The notes under the pieces: generated by a model
Database searches by the model: none
The model's input: only the letters and a program-made list of their open reading frames with translations
Told to the model about the DNA's origin: nothing
Origin: an uncultured Flavihumibacter sp.
GTDB lineage: Bacteria; Bacteroidota; Bacteroidia; Chitinophagales; Chitinophagaceae
Assembly: GCA_902168105.1 (NCBI GenBank)
Contig: CABHOY010000036.1
Location: 124,001-188,000 of the forward strand
DNA: 64,000 nt
Direction: 5' to 3'
Program-made: the position numbers and the translations under genes
Shown here: piece after piece, positions 8,387-17,671 of the stretch
Layout of the letters: every line of letters starts with the position of its first letter
Numbering within the stretch: position 1 is the stretch's first letter

Positions 8387-9600
8387 CCTTTCACTGCAAG
8401 CAGCAATTCCAGATCCGTATATTTCAGTTTGAACTTTTCACTGAGATGGTAATTGGTCAGTGCTCCTTTATAAAGATAGATACCATTACGTACACCCCGT
8501 TTGATCCACACGAGATTCTCAAAACCGCCATCATCGGCTGCTTCCAGCAACAACGGCATCAGCACATTACTGATCGCTTCTGATGCGGTGCGGGCAAACC
8601 CGGAGGGGATATTGGGAACGCAATAGTGTACGACGTCATATTTTTTGAAGACAGGGTTCTCATGACTGGTGATCTCTGATGTCTCGAAACAACCACCTCT
8701 GTCAATACTAACGTCAACGATCACTGATCCTGCTTTCATATTGCTGACCATCGCTTCCGTCACCACGATAGGCGTACGGCCGCTTTGAGAAGACAATGCA
8801 CCTACTGCTACGTCTGCATTACGGAGTTGTTCCGCCAGCACTTTAGGCTGCATAACAGAGGTGAATATACGCACACCAATATTGTTCTGAAGGCGTTTCA
8901 GCTTGTAAATGTTGTTATCAAATACCTTTACGGACGCACCCAGCGCCATAGCTGTTCTGGCAGCGAATTCCCCTACAATGCCCGCTCCGATGATCACTAC
9001 TTTGGTAGGCGGAATGCCGGTCACTCCACCTAACAGGATACCTTTCCCCTTGTTGCCATTACTGAGGTACTGGCCTGCCAGCAGCATCACGGCGCCACCG
9101 GCTATTTCACTCATAGCTCTTACAATAGGATAGGTGCCTGCATCGTCTTTAAGGTTCTCGAAAGAGAGAAGGGTGATCCTTTTTTCCATCATTTTCTGTA
9201 CCTGCTCTATTTTCAGCGCAGCCAGATGGATAGGAGAGATGACGATCTGATGCGGGTGCAACAGTTCTATTTCTTCGTCGTTCAGCGGTGCAGATTTTAC
9301 GATGATCTCCGCTTTAAATACTTCCTTCTTATCATAGAGGATCTCGGCGCCTGCCTCTGAAAAATCGGTGTCATAAAAATGTGAACCGTCGCCGGCTTTG
9401 TGCTCTACCACAATATGATGACCATTGCTGGCTAATATACTGACCGCATCCGGTGTCAATGCAATCCGGTTCTCCTGGAAGGAATTCTCTTTAGGTATGC
9501 CAATAAATAAACGGGAGTTCTTTTGTGGAATATCTAACGTCTCCTCCAGCGGTGAGTACGTAAAGCCAGCACTCACAACAGGTTTTTGCCTTTGCTCCAT
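8383..9600 (-). CDS. ald: Alanine dehydrogenase / PNT-alpha family
   Basis: NAD-dependent oxidoreductase interconverting L-alanine and pyruvate with ammonia; the family also includes the alpha subunit of NAD(P) transhydrogenase. The 405-residue protein has the amino-terminal family motif GIPKENSFQENRIALTPD (about residues 34-51), and a Rossmann nucleotide site VVIIGAGIVGEFAAR (about 200-214). The roughly 30 residues before the family start are an extension seen in Bacteroidota members. A beta-subunit gene of transhydrogenase is absent nearby, which favours alanine dehydrogenase. Confidence 0.85.
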   Translation of the reverse strand: MEQRQKPVVSAGFTYSPLEETLDIPQKNSRLFIGIPKENSFQENRIALTPDAVSILASNGHHIVVEHKAGDGSHFYDTDFSEAGAEILYDKKEVFKAEIIVKSAPLNDEEIELLHPHQIVISPIHLAALKIEQVQKMMEKRITLLSFENLKDDAGTYPIVRAMSEIAGGAVMLLAGQYLSNGNKGKGILLGGVTGIPPTKVVIIGAGIVGEFAARTAMALGASVKVFDNNIYKLKRLQNNIGVRIFTSVMQPKVLAEQLRNADVAVGALSSQSGRTPIVVTEAMVSNMKAGSVIVDVSIDRGGCFETSEITSHENPVFKKYDVVHYCVPNIPSGFARTASEAISNVLMPLLLEAADDGGFENLVWIKRGVRNGIYLYKGALTNYHLSEKFKLKYTDLELLLAVKG

Positions 9601-9668
9601 ATGATTATCAAGATTGGTCCGGGTGATTTTTTCCGCGTATCCAAAGATACGTCATTTGTTCAAAGCAA

Positions 9669-10091
9669 TTATCCGGCGCGTAACAGCCTTTTTTTGTCTG
9701 GTAATACTGAGAGTTGCAACCGGATAGTATCCGGTGGCAATAAGTCATTGATGATGTCTGGCCATTCTACGAAACTGATCGCATGATCACGATATATTGT
9801 GTCTTCCACTCCCGCCGCTATGGCTTCTTCTTCGTCTTTCAGCCGGTAGAGGTCCAGGTGGTAAATGCTATAGACCTGACCGTTTTCCCTGAAAGCATAC
9901 TCGTTAATGATGGAAAAAGTAGGACTGGCGGTAGCATCCTCCACTCCTCTGGCCGCACACAGCGCTTTTACAAATGTGGTCTTACCTGCTCCCATCGGCC
10001 CTTCCAGGGTAAATATATGTTGCCCCTTGTAATGTTGCCAGAAGCTTTCTGCCGTTGCAGACAGCTCTTCCTGAGAAAATGTCCATTCCAT
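9669..10091 (-). CDS. tsaE: tRNA threonylcarbamoyladenosine ATPase TsaE
   Basis: ATPase that acts with TsaB and TsaD in making threonylcarbamoyladenosine at position 37 of ANN-decoding tRNAs. The 140-residue protein has the Walker A motif GPMGAGKTT (residues 32-40), the switch segment ASPTFSIINEY, and HLDLYR with a WPD motif later (VEWPDII), all typical. Length is normal for the family. Sixty-eight bases separate it from the ald gene downstream, so the two may be one transcript. Confidence 0.95.
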   Translation of the reverse strand: MEWTFSQEELSATAESFWQHYKGQHIFTLEGPMGAGKTTFVKALCAARGVEDATASPTFSIINEYAFRENGQVYSIYHLDLYRLKDEEEAIAAGVEDTIYRDHAISFVEWPDIINDLLPPDTIRLQLSVLPDKKRLLRAG

Positions 10092-10241
10092 GCAGTAAAT
10101 TTAGCTAATTACTATGTCATTGGTTGCTACGGAGTTGCATTAAAAGTTAGGCCACGCTGAACGGATTGATTATCTGTACAATAAGTGGTTGCATCGATAC
10201 CCGGTTGCATTAATATTTTATTCACGTAAAACGGTGCTCGG

Positions 10242-10249
10242 TACCTTTG
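10242..10249 (+). promoter_or_regulatory. -7 promoter box of the P-ATPase gene
   Basis: TACCTTTG, a full match to TAnnTTTG. It predicts transcription start near 10256 and rules out the TTG at 10247 as translation start. Confidence 0.6.
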
Positions 10250-10285
10250 TTAAGGTATTATGATATTAATAATTTTCGGCGAATT

Positions 10286-12391
10286 ATGGAAACGATCAGT
10301 TGTAAAGTAAGGGGTATGCATTGCACCAATTGCGCGCAATCGGTGTCACGATACCTTGAAAATAAAGGGATGCAGGATGTGAACGTAAGCTTCGCTACGG
10401 AAGAGTTGAGCTTTACCTTACCGGAAGGGATCTCCTCCGCCAATGATGTGCTAAATGGTATTAACCAGATGGGATATCAGATCATATTAACAGACCAGCC
10501 TCAACCTAAAGCCGCTTTCCTCAATACCCTGACGTTTAAATTCATCTTCTGCGCCATCTTCACGGCTCCATTGCTCCTGCATATGTGGGTGAACTGGGCA
10601 TGGCTGCATAATCCATATGTACAGCTGGTACTATCCACACCTGTATATCTAATGGGCTTATGGCACTTCGGGCGTAGCGCCTGGAGATCGCTCGTGAACA
10701 AGCTGGCCAATATGGACGTATTGATCACACTTGGAGCTACCGCTGCTTACGGTTATAGTCTTACCGGTACGCTGGGTCATATGGGCGGCGAATATATGTT
10801 CTACGAAACGGCGGCAGCTATTATTACGCTGGTCTTCCTGGGCAACCTGCTGGAAGAACGTTCTGTCAAACAAACCACTACTGCCATTGCCGACCTGGCG
10901 AGAATGCAGGTAACTACCGCAAGACTGATAACAGAGCATGATGATCATGAACACATTCATATCGTCGATAACCAAACCCTGAAACCGGGAGACAGAGTAT
11001 TGGTCAATACAGGGGATAAGATCCCGATGGATGGTACTATTTATTGGGGCAGCGGTCATATTAACGAATCTATGATCACCGGTGAGAGTGCGCCTGTCGC
11101 TAAAAGCGAAAAGCATAAAGCTATCGGCGGTACTATTATGGAAGACGGCAGTATCAAGATGTTCATCACTGCCATCGGTAAAGACACTGTATTATCCTAT
11201 ATCATCGAACTGGTAAAACAGGCACAGGGCAGCAAGCCTAACATGCAAAAACTGGCCGACAGGATCAGCGGTATATTCGTACCACTGGTATTGGGGATCG
11301 CCATTGCTACCTTCCTGGGATGGGCTATTTTCGGCCACGTCACTACCGGCGAAGCCATTATGAAAAGTATTGCGGTTCTCGTTATCGCCTGCCCATGCGC
11401 TATGGGACTGGCTACGCCTGCCGCTGTAATGGTAGGGCTGGGACGTGCTGCAAACAATGGGATACTTATCAAAGGCGCCAACACACTGGAAGCGTTTAAA
11501 GACATCAAATATGTTGTGCTGGATAAGACCGGTACGCTCACAACCGGCAAACTACAGGTAGGGAACTATCATTTTGAAGGAATGACAGAACAGGAATTCA
11601 AGAGAACAGTTTACAGTCTGGAGAAATATTCTTCCCATCCCATTGCCCGCTCGCTTTCCGGCTTGTGGAAAGGAGAGGGGGAAACACCTTTACAGCAGGT
11701 CAGGGAAGTAAAAGGCCGGGGCATGCAGGCCAGGGACGCTGCAGGCAATGAATGGCAACTCGGCTCTTTTGTAATGGCTGAAAATGTTACTACAGATGAT
11801 AGTCACAACATCTATTTACTAAAGAACGGGCAGCTGGCAGGCTGGATCGATTTCATTGACGAGATTAGGCCCGATGCAGCCCTCATGGTGAAGCAGCTAC
11901 AGCAGAGAGGCATCAGGACAGTATTGTTGAGTGGCGATACAGAGCGTAAGTGCCGGGAACTGGCGGCACAGACAGGTATTACCGAAGTGTTTGCAGGCCA
12001 GACACCTGAACAGAAACTGCAAAAAATAGATGCCCTCATGAAAGATGCGGCAGTCGCTATGGTGGGCGATGGTATCAACGATGCTCCCGCATTGGCCAGG
12101 GCAAGCATTGGTATTTCACTGAGCGACGCTACCCACGTAGCTATGCAAAGCGCCAACGTAATATTGCTGAATAATCGCCTGTCTTCACTGCCGCTGGCAT
12201 TAGGACTGGGACGGCATACTTATCTCACGATCAAACAGAACCTCTTCTGGGCCTTCATATATAATATCATTGCGATCCCCTTCGCTGCATTCGGGGTATT
12301 AAGCCCTATATCCGGAGCAGGCGTCATGGCGCTGTCTGACATAGTACTGGCAGTGAACTCCGTCAGATTACGCTATAAGAAGGTGATCTGA
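10286..12391 (+). CDS. copA: Copper-type P1B ATPase
   Basis: Heavy-metal P-type ATPase of the inner membrane that exports monovalent copper (or silver). One amino-terminal metal-binding domain carries GMHCTNC (residues 10-16). The transmembrane metal site CPC lies near residue 370, the phosphorylated Asp is in DKTGT near 413, and the hinge is MVGDGINDAPALA. A second transmembrane copper signature is present toward the end (NLFWAFIYNIIAIPFA). The ATG at 10286 is chosen because METISCKV begins the metal-binding fold and the promoter box lies just upstream. The gene symbol is by family; substrate is inferred from CPC. Confidence 0.92.
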   Translation: METISCKVRGMHCTNCAQSVSRYLENKGMQDVNVSFATEELSFTLPEGISSANDVLNGINQMGYQIILTDQPQPKAAFLNTLTFKFIFCAIFTAPLLLHMWVNWAWLHNPYVQLVLSTPVYLMGLWHFGRSAWRSLVNKLANMDVLITLGATAAYGYSLTGTLGHMGGEYMFYETAAAIITLVFLGNLLEERSVKQTTTAIADLARMQVTTARLITEHDDHEHIHIVDNQTLKPGDRVLVNTGDKIPMDGTIYWGSGHINESMITGESAPVAKSEKHKAIGGTIMEDGSIKMFITAIGKDTVLSYIIELVKQAQGSKPNMQKLADRISGIFVPLVLGIAIATFLGWAIFGHVTTGEAIMKSIAVLVIACPCAMGLATPAAVMVGLGRAANNGILIKGANTLEAFKDIKYVVLDKTGTLTTGKLQVGNYHFEGMTEQEFKRTVYSLEKYSSHPIARSLSGLWKGEGETPLQQVREVKGRGMQARDAAGNEWQLGSFVMAENVTTDDSHNIYLLKNGQLAGWIDFIDEIRPDAALMVKQLQQRGIRTVLLSGDTERKCRELAAQTGITEVFAGQTPEQKLQKIDALMKDAAVAMVGDGINDAPALARASIGISLSDATHVAMQSANVILLNNRLSSLPLALGLGRHTYLTIKQNLFWAFIYNIIAIPFAAFGVLSPISGAGVMALSDIVLAVNSVRLRYKKVI

Positions 12392-12444
12392 TAACCCTGC
12401 ATGTGCAGATGTGAGCAATTCTTTATTTTTACAGCTGCACCGAT

Positions 12445-14349
12445 ATGGCTAATCCGTCTGACATACTCAAAAAATACTGGGGATACACACAATTCCGTCC
12501 TTTACAGGAAGACATCATTCAATCTGTCTGCAGCGGTAAAGATACCCTTGCACTCCTGCCTACAGGCGGGGGGAAATCTATTTGTTTCCAGGTACCGGCC
12601 TTGTTAAAGGAAGGCGTATGTGTGGTGGTAACGCCGCTCATAGCCCTGATGAAAGACCAGGTAGCTAATCTGCAAAAACGGAATATACCTGCAGTTGCCA
12701 TCTATGCCGGTATGTATTATCAGGATGTGGAAAGGTTGCTGGAAGAAGTGCGCAGGGGAAAATACAAGTTCCTTTATCTCTCGCCTGAACGGCTGGAGAG
12801 CAAGCGCTTCCTGGAGTATTGTGATGGTATGCCTGTGAATTTGCTGGCTATTGATGAAGCACACTGTATTTCCCAATGGGGATATGATTTCAGGCCTGCA
12901 TATCTGAAAATTGCTGCCATCAGAGAGTATTTTCCCGGTGTCCCTATACTGGCGCTCACAGCGTCTGCTACCCCGAAAGTACAGCAGGATATCTGTGATA
13001 AGCTGCTGATGAAAAAGGCAGCTGTATTTACCAAAAGCTTTGCCCGTCAAAATCTTTCCTATAGCGTCATTGAAGAAGATAATAAACCTGAGAAGTTAAA
13101 GCATATCCTGCAACGTGTGCAGGGCAGTGCTATTGTATACTGCCGTAACCGTAAGCGTACGCGTGAAGTGGCCGACATGCTGGAAAAAGACGGTATTGCT
13201 GCTACTTATTATCATGCGGGACTGACCGGAGAAGAACGTTCTGCCCGTCAGGAATTATGGCTGAACAGCAAGATAAGGGTAATGGCATGCACAAACGCTT
13301 TTGGCATGGGTATAGACAAGCCTGATGTGAGAGTGGTGATACATTACGACGCTACCGATGGACTGGAAGCTTATTACCAGGAGGCCGGCCGTGCGGGAAG
13401 GGATGAGAAAAAAGCATACACCGTATTGTTATTCCAGCAGCAGGAACTGAATGAGATGGTGAAGATGATCGCCCTTCAGTTCCCCGAAGTATCGGAGATA
13501 CGTGAAGTGTACCAGTGCCTCGTGAACTATCTGCAGGTACCAGTAGGTAGTGCTGAAGGAGTTTATTATGATTTCGACATCAATGATTTCGTTCGCAGGT
13601 TTGAGCTGAACGTTACCATCACATACAGTGCATTGAGGATACTGGAACAGGAAGATATTCTGCAATTAAGTGAAAGTGTATTTATGCCTTCGCGTGTTGA
13701 GTTTATCATCAGCAAACAAACGCTGTATGATTTTACCGACAGACAGCCCAATTACGATCTTTTATTGCAGACACTTTTGCGGACATATGAAGGCATCTTT
13801 GACACCCCGGTGCCGGTATATGAAAGGCAGCTGGCGCGCATCATGAGGAAGCCGGAGACACAGATCATCGAATGGTTGCAGCAATTGCATCAGCGTGGTA
13901 TCCTGAAATATAGTCAACGGAAAGAAGAACCACAGTTATGTTTCACGCAAGAACGTGTTTCTGCGCAACACCTGCGTGTAGATGCCATCAGGATAAAAGA
14001 GCGGATGCAGGTATATAAAGACAGGCTGGATGCCATGATGGGTTATGTCAGGAACAGAGAAACCTGTCGTACACAAATGCTGGTGCAATACTTTGGAGAA
14101 AAGAACACACCTGCCTGCGGAGTTTGCGATATATGCATAGAGAAAAAGAAAAAGCCGTTGGACGGGAAAGAGGCGGAAGACATAGCATCGCAGCTGATCG
14201 CTCAACTACAGCCGGAACCAATGGAATGGGGAGATGTACGCAGCAGATTATCATCCGTAAAAGAAGATGTTTTGCTTGAGGTCATGCAATTCCTGATAGC
14301 AGAGGGAAGAGCGGGCAGGGATGCTTTGGGAAGAGTACATCTGTTATAA
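12445..14349 (+). CDS. recQ: ATP-dependent DNA helicase RecQ
   Basis: 3'-5' superfamily 2 helicase that unwinds branched DNA in recombination and repair. Of 634 residues, the helicase core shows motif 0 YWGYTQFRPLQ, Walker A TGGGKS (residues 40-45), DEAH (137-140) with CISQWGYDFRP, and the arginine-finger region QEAGRAGRD. A zinc-binding segment follows with Cys in ETCRTQMLVQYFGE and CGVCDIC. The usual HRDC domain is not apparent; a short winged-helix-like tail ends the protein. A strong bidirectional terminator follows. Confidence 0.95.
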   Translation: MANPSDILKKYWGYTQFRPLQEDIIQSVCSGKDTLALLPTGGGKSICFQVPALLKEGVCVVVTPLIALMKDQVANLQKRNIPAVAIYAGMYYQDVERLLEEVRRGKYKFLYLSPERLESKRFLEYCDGMPVNLLAIDEAHCISQWGYDFRPAYLKIAAIREYFPGVPILALTASATPKVQQDICDKLLMKKAAVFTKSFARQNLSYSVIEEDNKPEKLKHILQRVQGSAIVYCRNRKRTREVADMLEKDGIAATYYHAGLTGEERSARQELWLNSKIRVMACTNAFGMGIDKPDVRVVIHYDATDGLEAYYQEAGRAGRDEKKAYTVLLFQQQELNEMVKMIALQFPEVSEIREVYQCLVNYLQVPVGSAEGVYYDFDINDFVRRFELNVTITYSALRILEQEDILQLSESVFMPSRVEFIISKQTLYDFTDRQPNYDLLLQTLLRTYEGIFDTPVPVYERQLARIMRKPETQIIEWLQQLHQRGILKYSQRKEEPQLCFTQERVSAQHLRVDAIRIKERMQVYKDRLDAMMGYVRNRETCRTQMLVQYFGEKNTPACGVCDICIEKKKKPLDGKEAEDIASQLIAQLQPEPMEWGDVRSRLSSVKEDVLLEVMQFLIAEGRAGRDALGRVHLL

Positions 14350-14355
14350 AGAAGC

Positions 14356-14404
14356 TATAAAAGTAAAAGGGCGGCATCAATGATACCGCCCTTTTACTTT
14401 TATA
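14356..14404. terminator. Bidirectional terminator, recQ / oxidoreductase
   Basis: Arms 14356-14374 and 14386-14404 are perfect reverse complements over 19 bp, with a GC core and A/T flanks on both sides, between two convergent genes. Confidence 0.95.
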
Positions 14405-14414
14405 GATCTTCTGA

Positions 14415-15461
14415 TCACAGTTTGATGATCTTACCTTCTTTACTACTCTGGAAGGCAGTTTCAATAACACGGATCACATTGACAGCATCGGTTGGTTCTA
14501 CAGGCACAGGCGCACCTTTAGCGATGGCGTTATACATACCGTCGAAGTATTCGAGGTAGTTGCCTTTAGGTGAAGGCAGGTATTGCCTGATCACCTGGCC
14601 ATCTTTTTCAGTGTGCAGCAGGCCCCACTCATGGATACCTTCAACACCCCATCCCGGAGCACCAGGCATAAGGCCCTGTTGCAACATAGTTTCCTGCGTA
14701 TCGGCCTTGGTCTTGATGAAAGATCCTTTACGCCCATGGAACTGGTAAGAAGGAATAGGTTCCCTGGTGATGTAGCTGCACTTCAGGCGTACCCTTAATT
14801 TATCGTAGAAGAATACCAGCTCGAAATAATCATCTACCAGCGATTCTTTACGGATAATACGGATATCCGCCCAGATAGCATCTGGTAAGCCGAATAACTG
14901 GAGCGCCTGGTCGACAAGGTGAGAACCCAGGTCATACAAGCCACCGGTACCTGGTAACGCGGCCTCCTTATGTTTCTTATAACTTAATTCTTCCCTGTAA
15001 CGGTCATAGTGGATCTCTGCTTCCAGGATATCTCCCAGATCGCCGCTGGAAATAACCTGGCGGACGATCTTAAAATCGCCATCATAACGGCGGTTATGGT
15101 ATACACTTAGTAATAGTCCTTTGCTCTTGGCCAGTTCGATCAGTTCCTGTCCTTCTGCAGAAGCAACTGTAAAAGGTTTTTCGACTATCACATGCTTGCC
15201 GGCTTTCAATGCGGCTTTGGCATACTCGTAGTGTGTATAGTTAGGTGTATTGACAACGATCAGCTCCAGAGAACTATCCTCGATCATCTCTTCCACACTC
15301 TTATAAATTTTCACATCCGGATACCTTTCCTGGGCCATGTGTTTACTTCTCTCCACTACAGCCGTTAATTCAAACCCGGGATGTACATGAATAAAGGGTG
15401 CGTGAAAAATGTGGCCTGACATGCCATACGCACATATACCGGTCTTAATGATTTTTTCCAT
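14415..15461 (-). CDS. Gfo/Idh/MocA-family oxidoreductase
   Basis: NAD(P)-dependent sugar or polyol dehydrogenase of 348 residues. The amino-terminal Rossmann domain starts GICAYGMSGHIFHAPFI, and the family motif EKPFTVASAEG (about residues 93-103, catalytic Lys region) is followed by the carboxy-terminal alpha/beta domain with GGLYDLGSHLVDQALQLFG. The substrate cannot be read from the sequence. The HerA-like ATPase gene lies 54 bases upstream on the same strand; a functional link is not evident. Confidence 0.9.
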   Translation of the reverse strand: MEKIIKTGICAYGMSGHIFHAPFIHVHPGFELTAVVERSKHMAQERYPDVKIYKSVEEMIEDSSLELIVVNTPNYTHYEYAKAALKAGKHVIVEKPFTVASAEGQELIELAKSKGLLLSVYHNRRYDGDFKIVRQVISSGDLGDILEAEIHYDRYREELSYKKHKEAALPGTGGLYDLGSHLVDQALQLFGLPDAIWADIRIIRKESLVDDYFELVFFYDKLRVRLKCSYITREPIPSYQFHGRKGSFIKTKADTQETMLQQGLMPGAPGWGVEGIHEWGLLHTEKDGQVIRQYLPSPKGNYLEYFDGMYNAIAKGAPVPVEPTDAVNVIRVIETAFQSSKEGKIIKL

Positions 15462-15515
15462 GTAATCTTAGTTTGGTCTGTTAAGGGCAATAAGATAGTG
15501 AATATTCAGAATTTC

Positions 15516-17075
15516 TCAGAACCAGCTGCTTTTCTTACTGCTTTTACCACCCAGTCCCAACGCACCTAACAGACTGCGTGTAATGATATTGGCGGCAGTA
15601 CGGCCTGCCTGGCGTGCGGCGGAACTGGTCAGCACGGTTTCCAGGATACCTTTCTCTTCCTTTTGTCTGCCACCTTTGGAGGATGGCTTTTCTTCCTTCT
15701 CCTGGGCCGTTTTTTCGGCTGCTTCCTCCAGTTTGGCATTTAGTATCTCATACGCACTTTCGCTGTCTATTTCGCGGTTATATTTCTTTACAAGCTTAGA
15801 GGCATTTACGATAGCATCTGCTTCTGCATCTGACAGGATGTCCATGCGTGAACGTGGAGATACCAGCATCGTTGCAGCCAGTGGTGTCGGTTGCCCTTTC
15901 TCATTCAAACAGGTGATCAGCGCCTCACCTATACCGATCTGTGTCAATAACTCATCTGTCTTGTAGAATTCAGACAGGGGATAGTTCTCAGCCGTTTGTT
16001 TGATGGCTTTCCTGTCATTGGCAGTGAAGGCACGTAACGCGTGCTGCACTTTCATACCCAGCTGCCCCAGTACAGATGGCGGAACATCCATAGGGTTCTG
16101 TGTACAGAAGAATATGCCAACTCCTTTGGAACGGATGAGTTTAATGATCGTTTCAATCTGTTGCAGCAGTGCGGTGCTGGCTTCCTGGAAGATGAGATGT
16201 GCTTCATCTATGAACATCACCAGTTTAGGCTTTTCGAGATCTCCTTCTTCCGGCAGTGTAGCGTATAGTTCAGCCAGGAGGCTTAACATAAAAGTGGAAA
16301 ATAACTTCGGACGGTCCTGTATATCGGCAACTCTTACTATGGAGATAATGCCCCTGCCATCATCACTGATACGCATCAGGTCATCCACTTCGAAAGAAGC
16401 TTCTCCAAAGAAGATATCTGCACCCTGTTGCTCAAGACCGATCACTTTCCGGAGAACGGTACCCGCTGAAGTAGTGGAGATCTTTCCATAATCTTTCTCC
16501 ATTTCGGCCTTCCCTTCGTCGCTTACAAACTGCAATACTTTCTTGAAATCTTTCAGATCAAGTAGTGGCAGTTTGTTATCATCGCAGTATTTAAATATCA
16601 TAGAGACCAGGCCTTCCTGGGTATCGTTCAGCTCCAGTATTTTTGATAGCAGAACGGGGCCGAATTCGCTTACGGTAGCACGGAGACGGGCGCCTTTTTC
16701 TTTACTAAGGGACAGTAGTTCCGTTGGATATGCAGCCGGGGACCAGCTGCCGCCTATCTTCTGATAGCGTTCTTCGATCTTGGCATTGCCTGTTCCGGCG
16801 GCGGCAATACCACTGAGGTCGCCTTTAATGTCCATCAGCAGGACAGGTACGCTGGCATCGCTTAACGCTTCTGCGATGACCTGCAGGGTCTTGGTTTTAC
16901 CTGTACCGGTTGCACCGGCTATCAGGCCATGCCTGTTTAAGGTTTTCAAAGGAAGGGATACATCGGCGCCGGTTATAACTTCGCCATCCAGCATGGCACA
17001 TCCTAGTTTGATATGTTCACCTTTAAAGGAATAACCGTTTTGAACGTACTCCAGAAATGCTTCTTTCGTTGCCAT
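15516..17075 (-). CDS. HerA-like ATPase (DUF853 / YjgR family)
   Basis: A 519-residue ATPase of the HerA/FtsK superfamily related to E. coli YjgR. Walker A is GATGTGKT (residues 54-61) and Walker B KLVMFIDEAHLIF (about 284-296). The carboxy end is rich in Lys and Glu, then ends with a small glycine- and serine-rich tail, as in YjgR. HerA relatives pump DNA, but no nuclease partner (NurA) is adjacent, so function is open. A terminator separates it from the GroES-like gene upstream. Confidence 0.88.
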   Translation of the reverse strand: MATKEAFLEYVQNGYSFKGEHIKLGCAMLDGEVITGADVSLPLKTLNRHGLIAGATGTGKTKTLQVIAEALSDASVPVLLMDIKGDLSGIAAAGTGNAKIEERYQKIGGSWSPAAYPTELLSLSKEKGARLRATVSEFGPVLLSKILELNDTQEGLVSMIFKYCDDNKLPLLDLKDFKKVLQFVSDEGKAEMEKDYGKISTTSAGTVLRKVIGLEQQGADIFFGEASFEVDDLMRISDDGRGIISIVRVADIQDRPKLFSTFMLSLLAELYATLPEEGDLEKPKLVMFIDEAHLIFQEASTALLQQIETIIKLIRSKGVGIFFCTQNPMDVPPSVLGQLGMKVQHALRAFTANDRKAIKQTAENYPLSEFYKTDELLTQIGIGEALITCLNEKGQPTPLAATMLVSPRSRMDILSDAEADAIVNASKLVKKYNREIDSESAYEILNAKLEEAAEKTAQEKEEKPSSKGGRQKEEKGILETVLTSSAARQAGRTAANIITRSLLGALGLGGKSSKKSSWF

Positions 17076-17134
17076 GGTGTAGAAATTTTTGTTGAAGATA
17101 TGGAAAAGCGTTTTTGGACAAAAGGGGGGATAAA

Positions 17135-17201
17135 AAAACAGGAATCAAAGATCGGGAACAGGTGCATCTGCACGTTATTTTCGATCCTTGATTCCTGTTT
17201 T
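17135..17201 (-). terminator. Terminator after the GroES-like gene
   Basis: Arms 17135-17154 and 17182-17201 pair over 20 bp with one mismatch, and the loop carries a second small hairpin GTGCA/TGCAC. On the minus strand it is followed by a seven-base T-run. Confidence 0.85.
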
Positions 17202-17218
17202 CTTAACTGAAGCTTAAA

Positions 17219-17599
17219 TTATAGTTCTTCTTCTCTCTCGAGCATTAGTATTGCTCCCTGAGGAACGATGAAGTATTTCTCGCCCTGATAAACTACTTCG
17301 GTAGAGCCACTTACCAGAAAGATAGCCAGATCGCCCTCTTTCGCCTGTAGCGGGATATATTTTACTTTTTCTTCTTCCGGTTTCCACGCCTCATCATCTT
17401 CACTGGGCAATGGTAATGCGTAACCGGGACCAGTTTTGATCACATAGCCCTGTTGCACCTTTTCCTTTTCCTGCATGCCGGGAGGAAGATATAAGCCGCT
17501 GTCTGTGCGCTCGTTGGGGGTGGTTAGCTTAATGAGCACCCTGTCTCCTACAACTATTAGCTTCTTCAATTTATTGTCTTGAGTCAAATGTATAGCCAT
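17219..17599 (-). CDS. GroES-like (Cpn10 fold) protein
   Basis: A 126-residue protein with the Cpn10 fold: VVGDRVLIKLTTPNERTDSGLYLPPG matches the first half of GroES including the mobile loop, and GDLAIFL...YQGEKYFIV matches the end. It is about 30 residues longer than GroES because of an acidic insertion (PSEDDEAWKPEEEKVKY). No groEL is adjacent, so this is probably a divergent paralogue rather than the main co-chaperonin. The frame is open upstream to 17668, but ATG 17599 is preceded nine bases earlier by a perfect AAGGAGGT, which fixes the start. Confidence 0.85.
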   Translation of the reverse strand: MAIHLTQDNKLKKLIVVGDRVLIKLTTPNERTDSGLYLPPGMQEKEKVQQGYVIKTGPGYALPLPSEDDEAWKPEEEKVKYIPLQAKEGDLAIFLVSGSTEVVYQGEKYFIVPQGAILMLEREEEL

Positions 17600-17608
17600 G
17601 GTAAATGT

Positions 17609-17616
17609 ACCTCCTT
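17609..17616 (-). promoter_or_regulatory. Perfect Shine-Dalgarno site
   Basis: Reads AAGGAGGT on the minus strand, nine bases before the ATG at 17599. Strong Shine-Dalgarno sites are uncommon in Bacteroidota, which usually have A/T-rich leaders, so it stands out and decides the start. Confidence 0.85.
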
Positions 17617-17671
17617 GAAAGGTATTACAAAATACGTGCAGCAGCGGTACACGATGCCAATATGTCACAGT

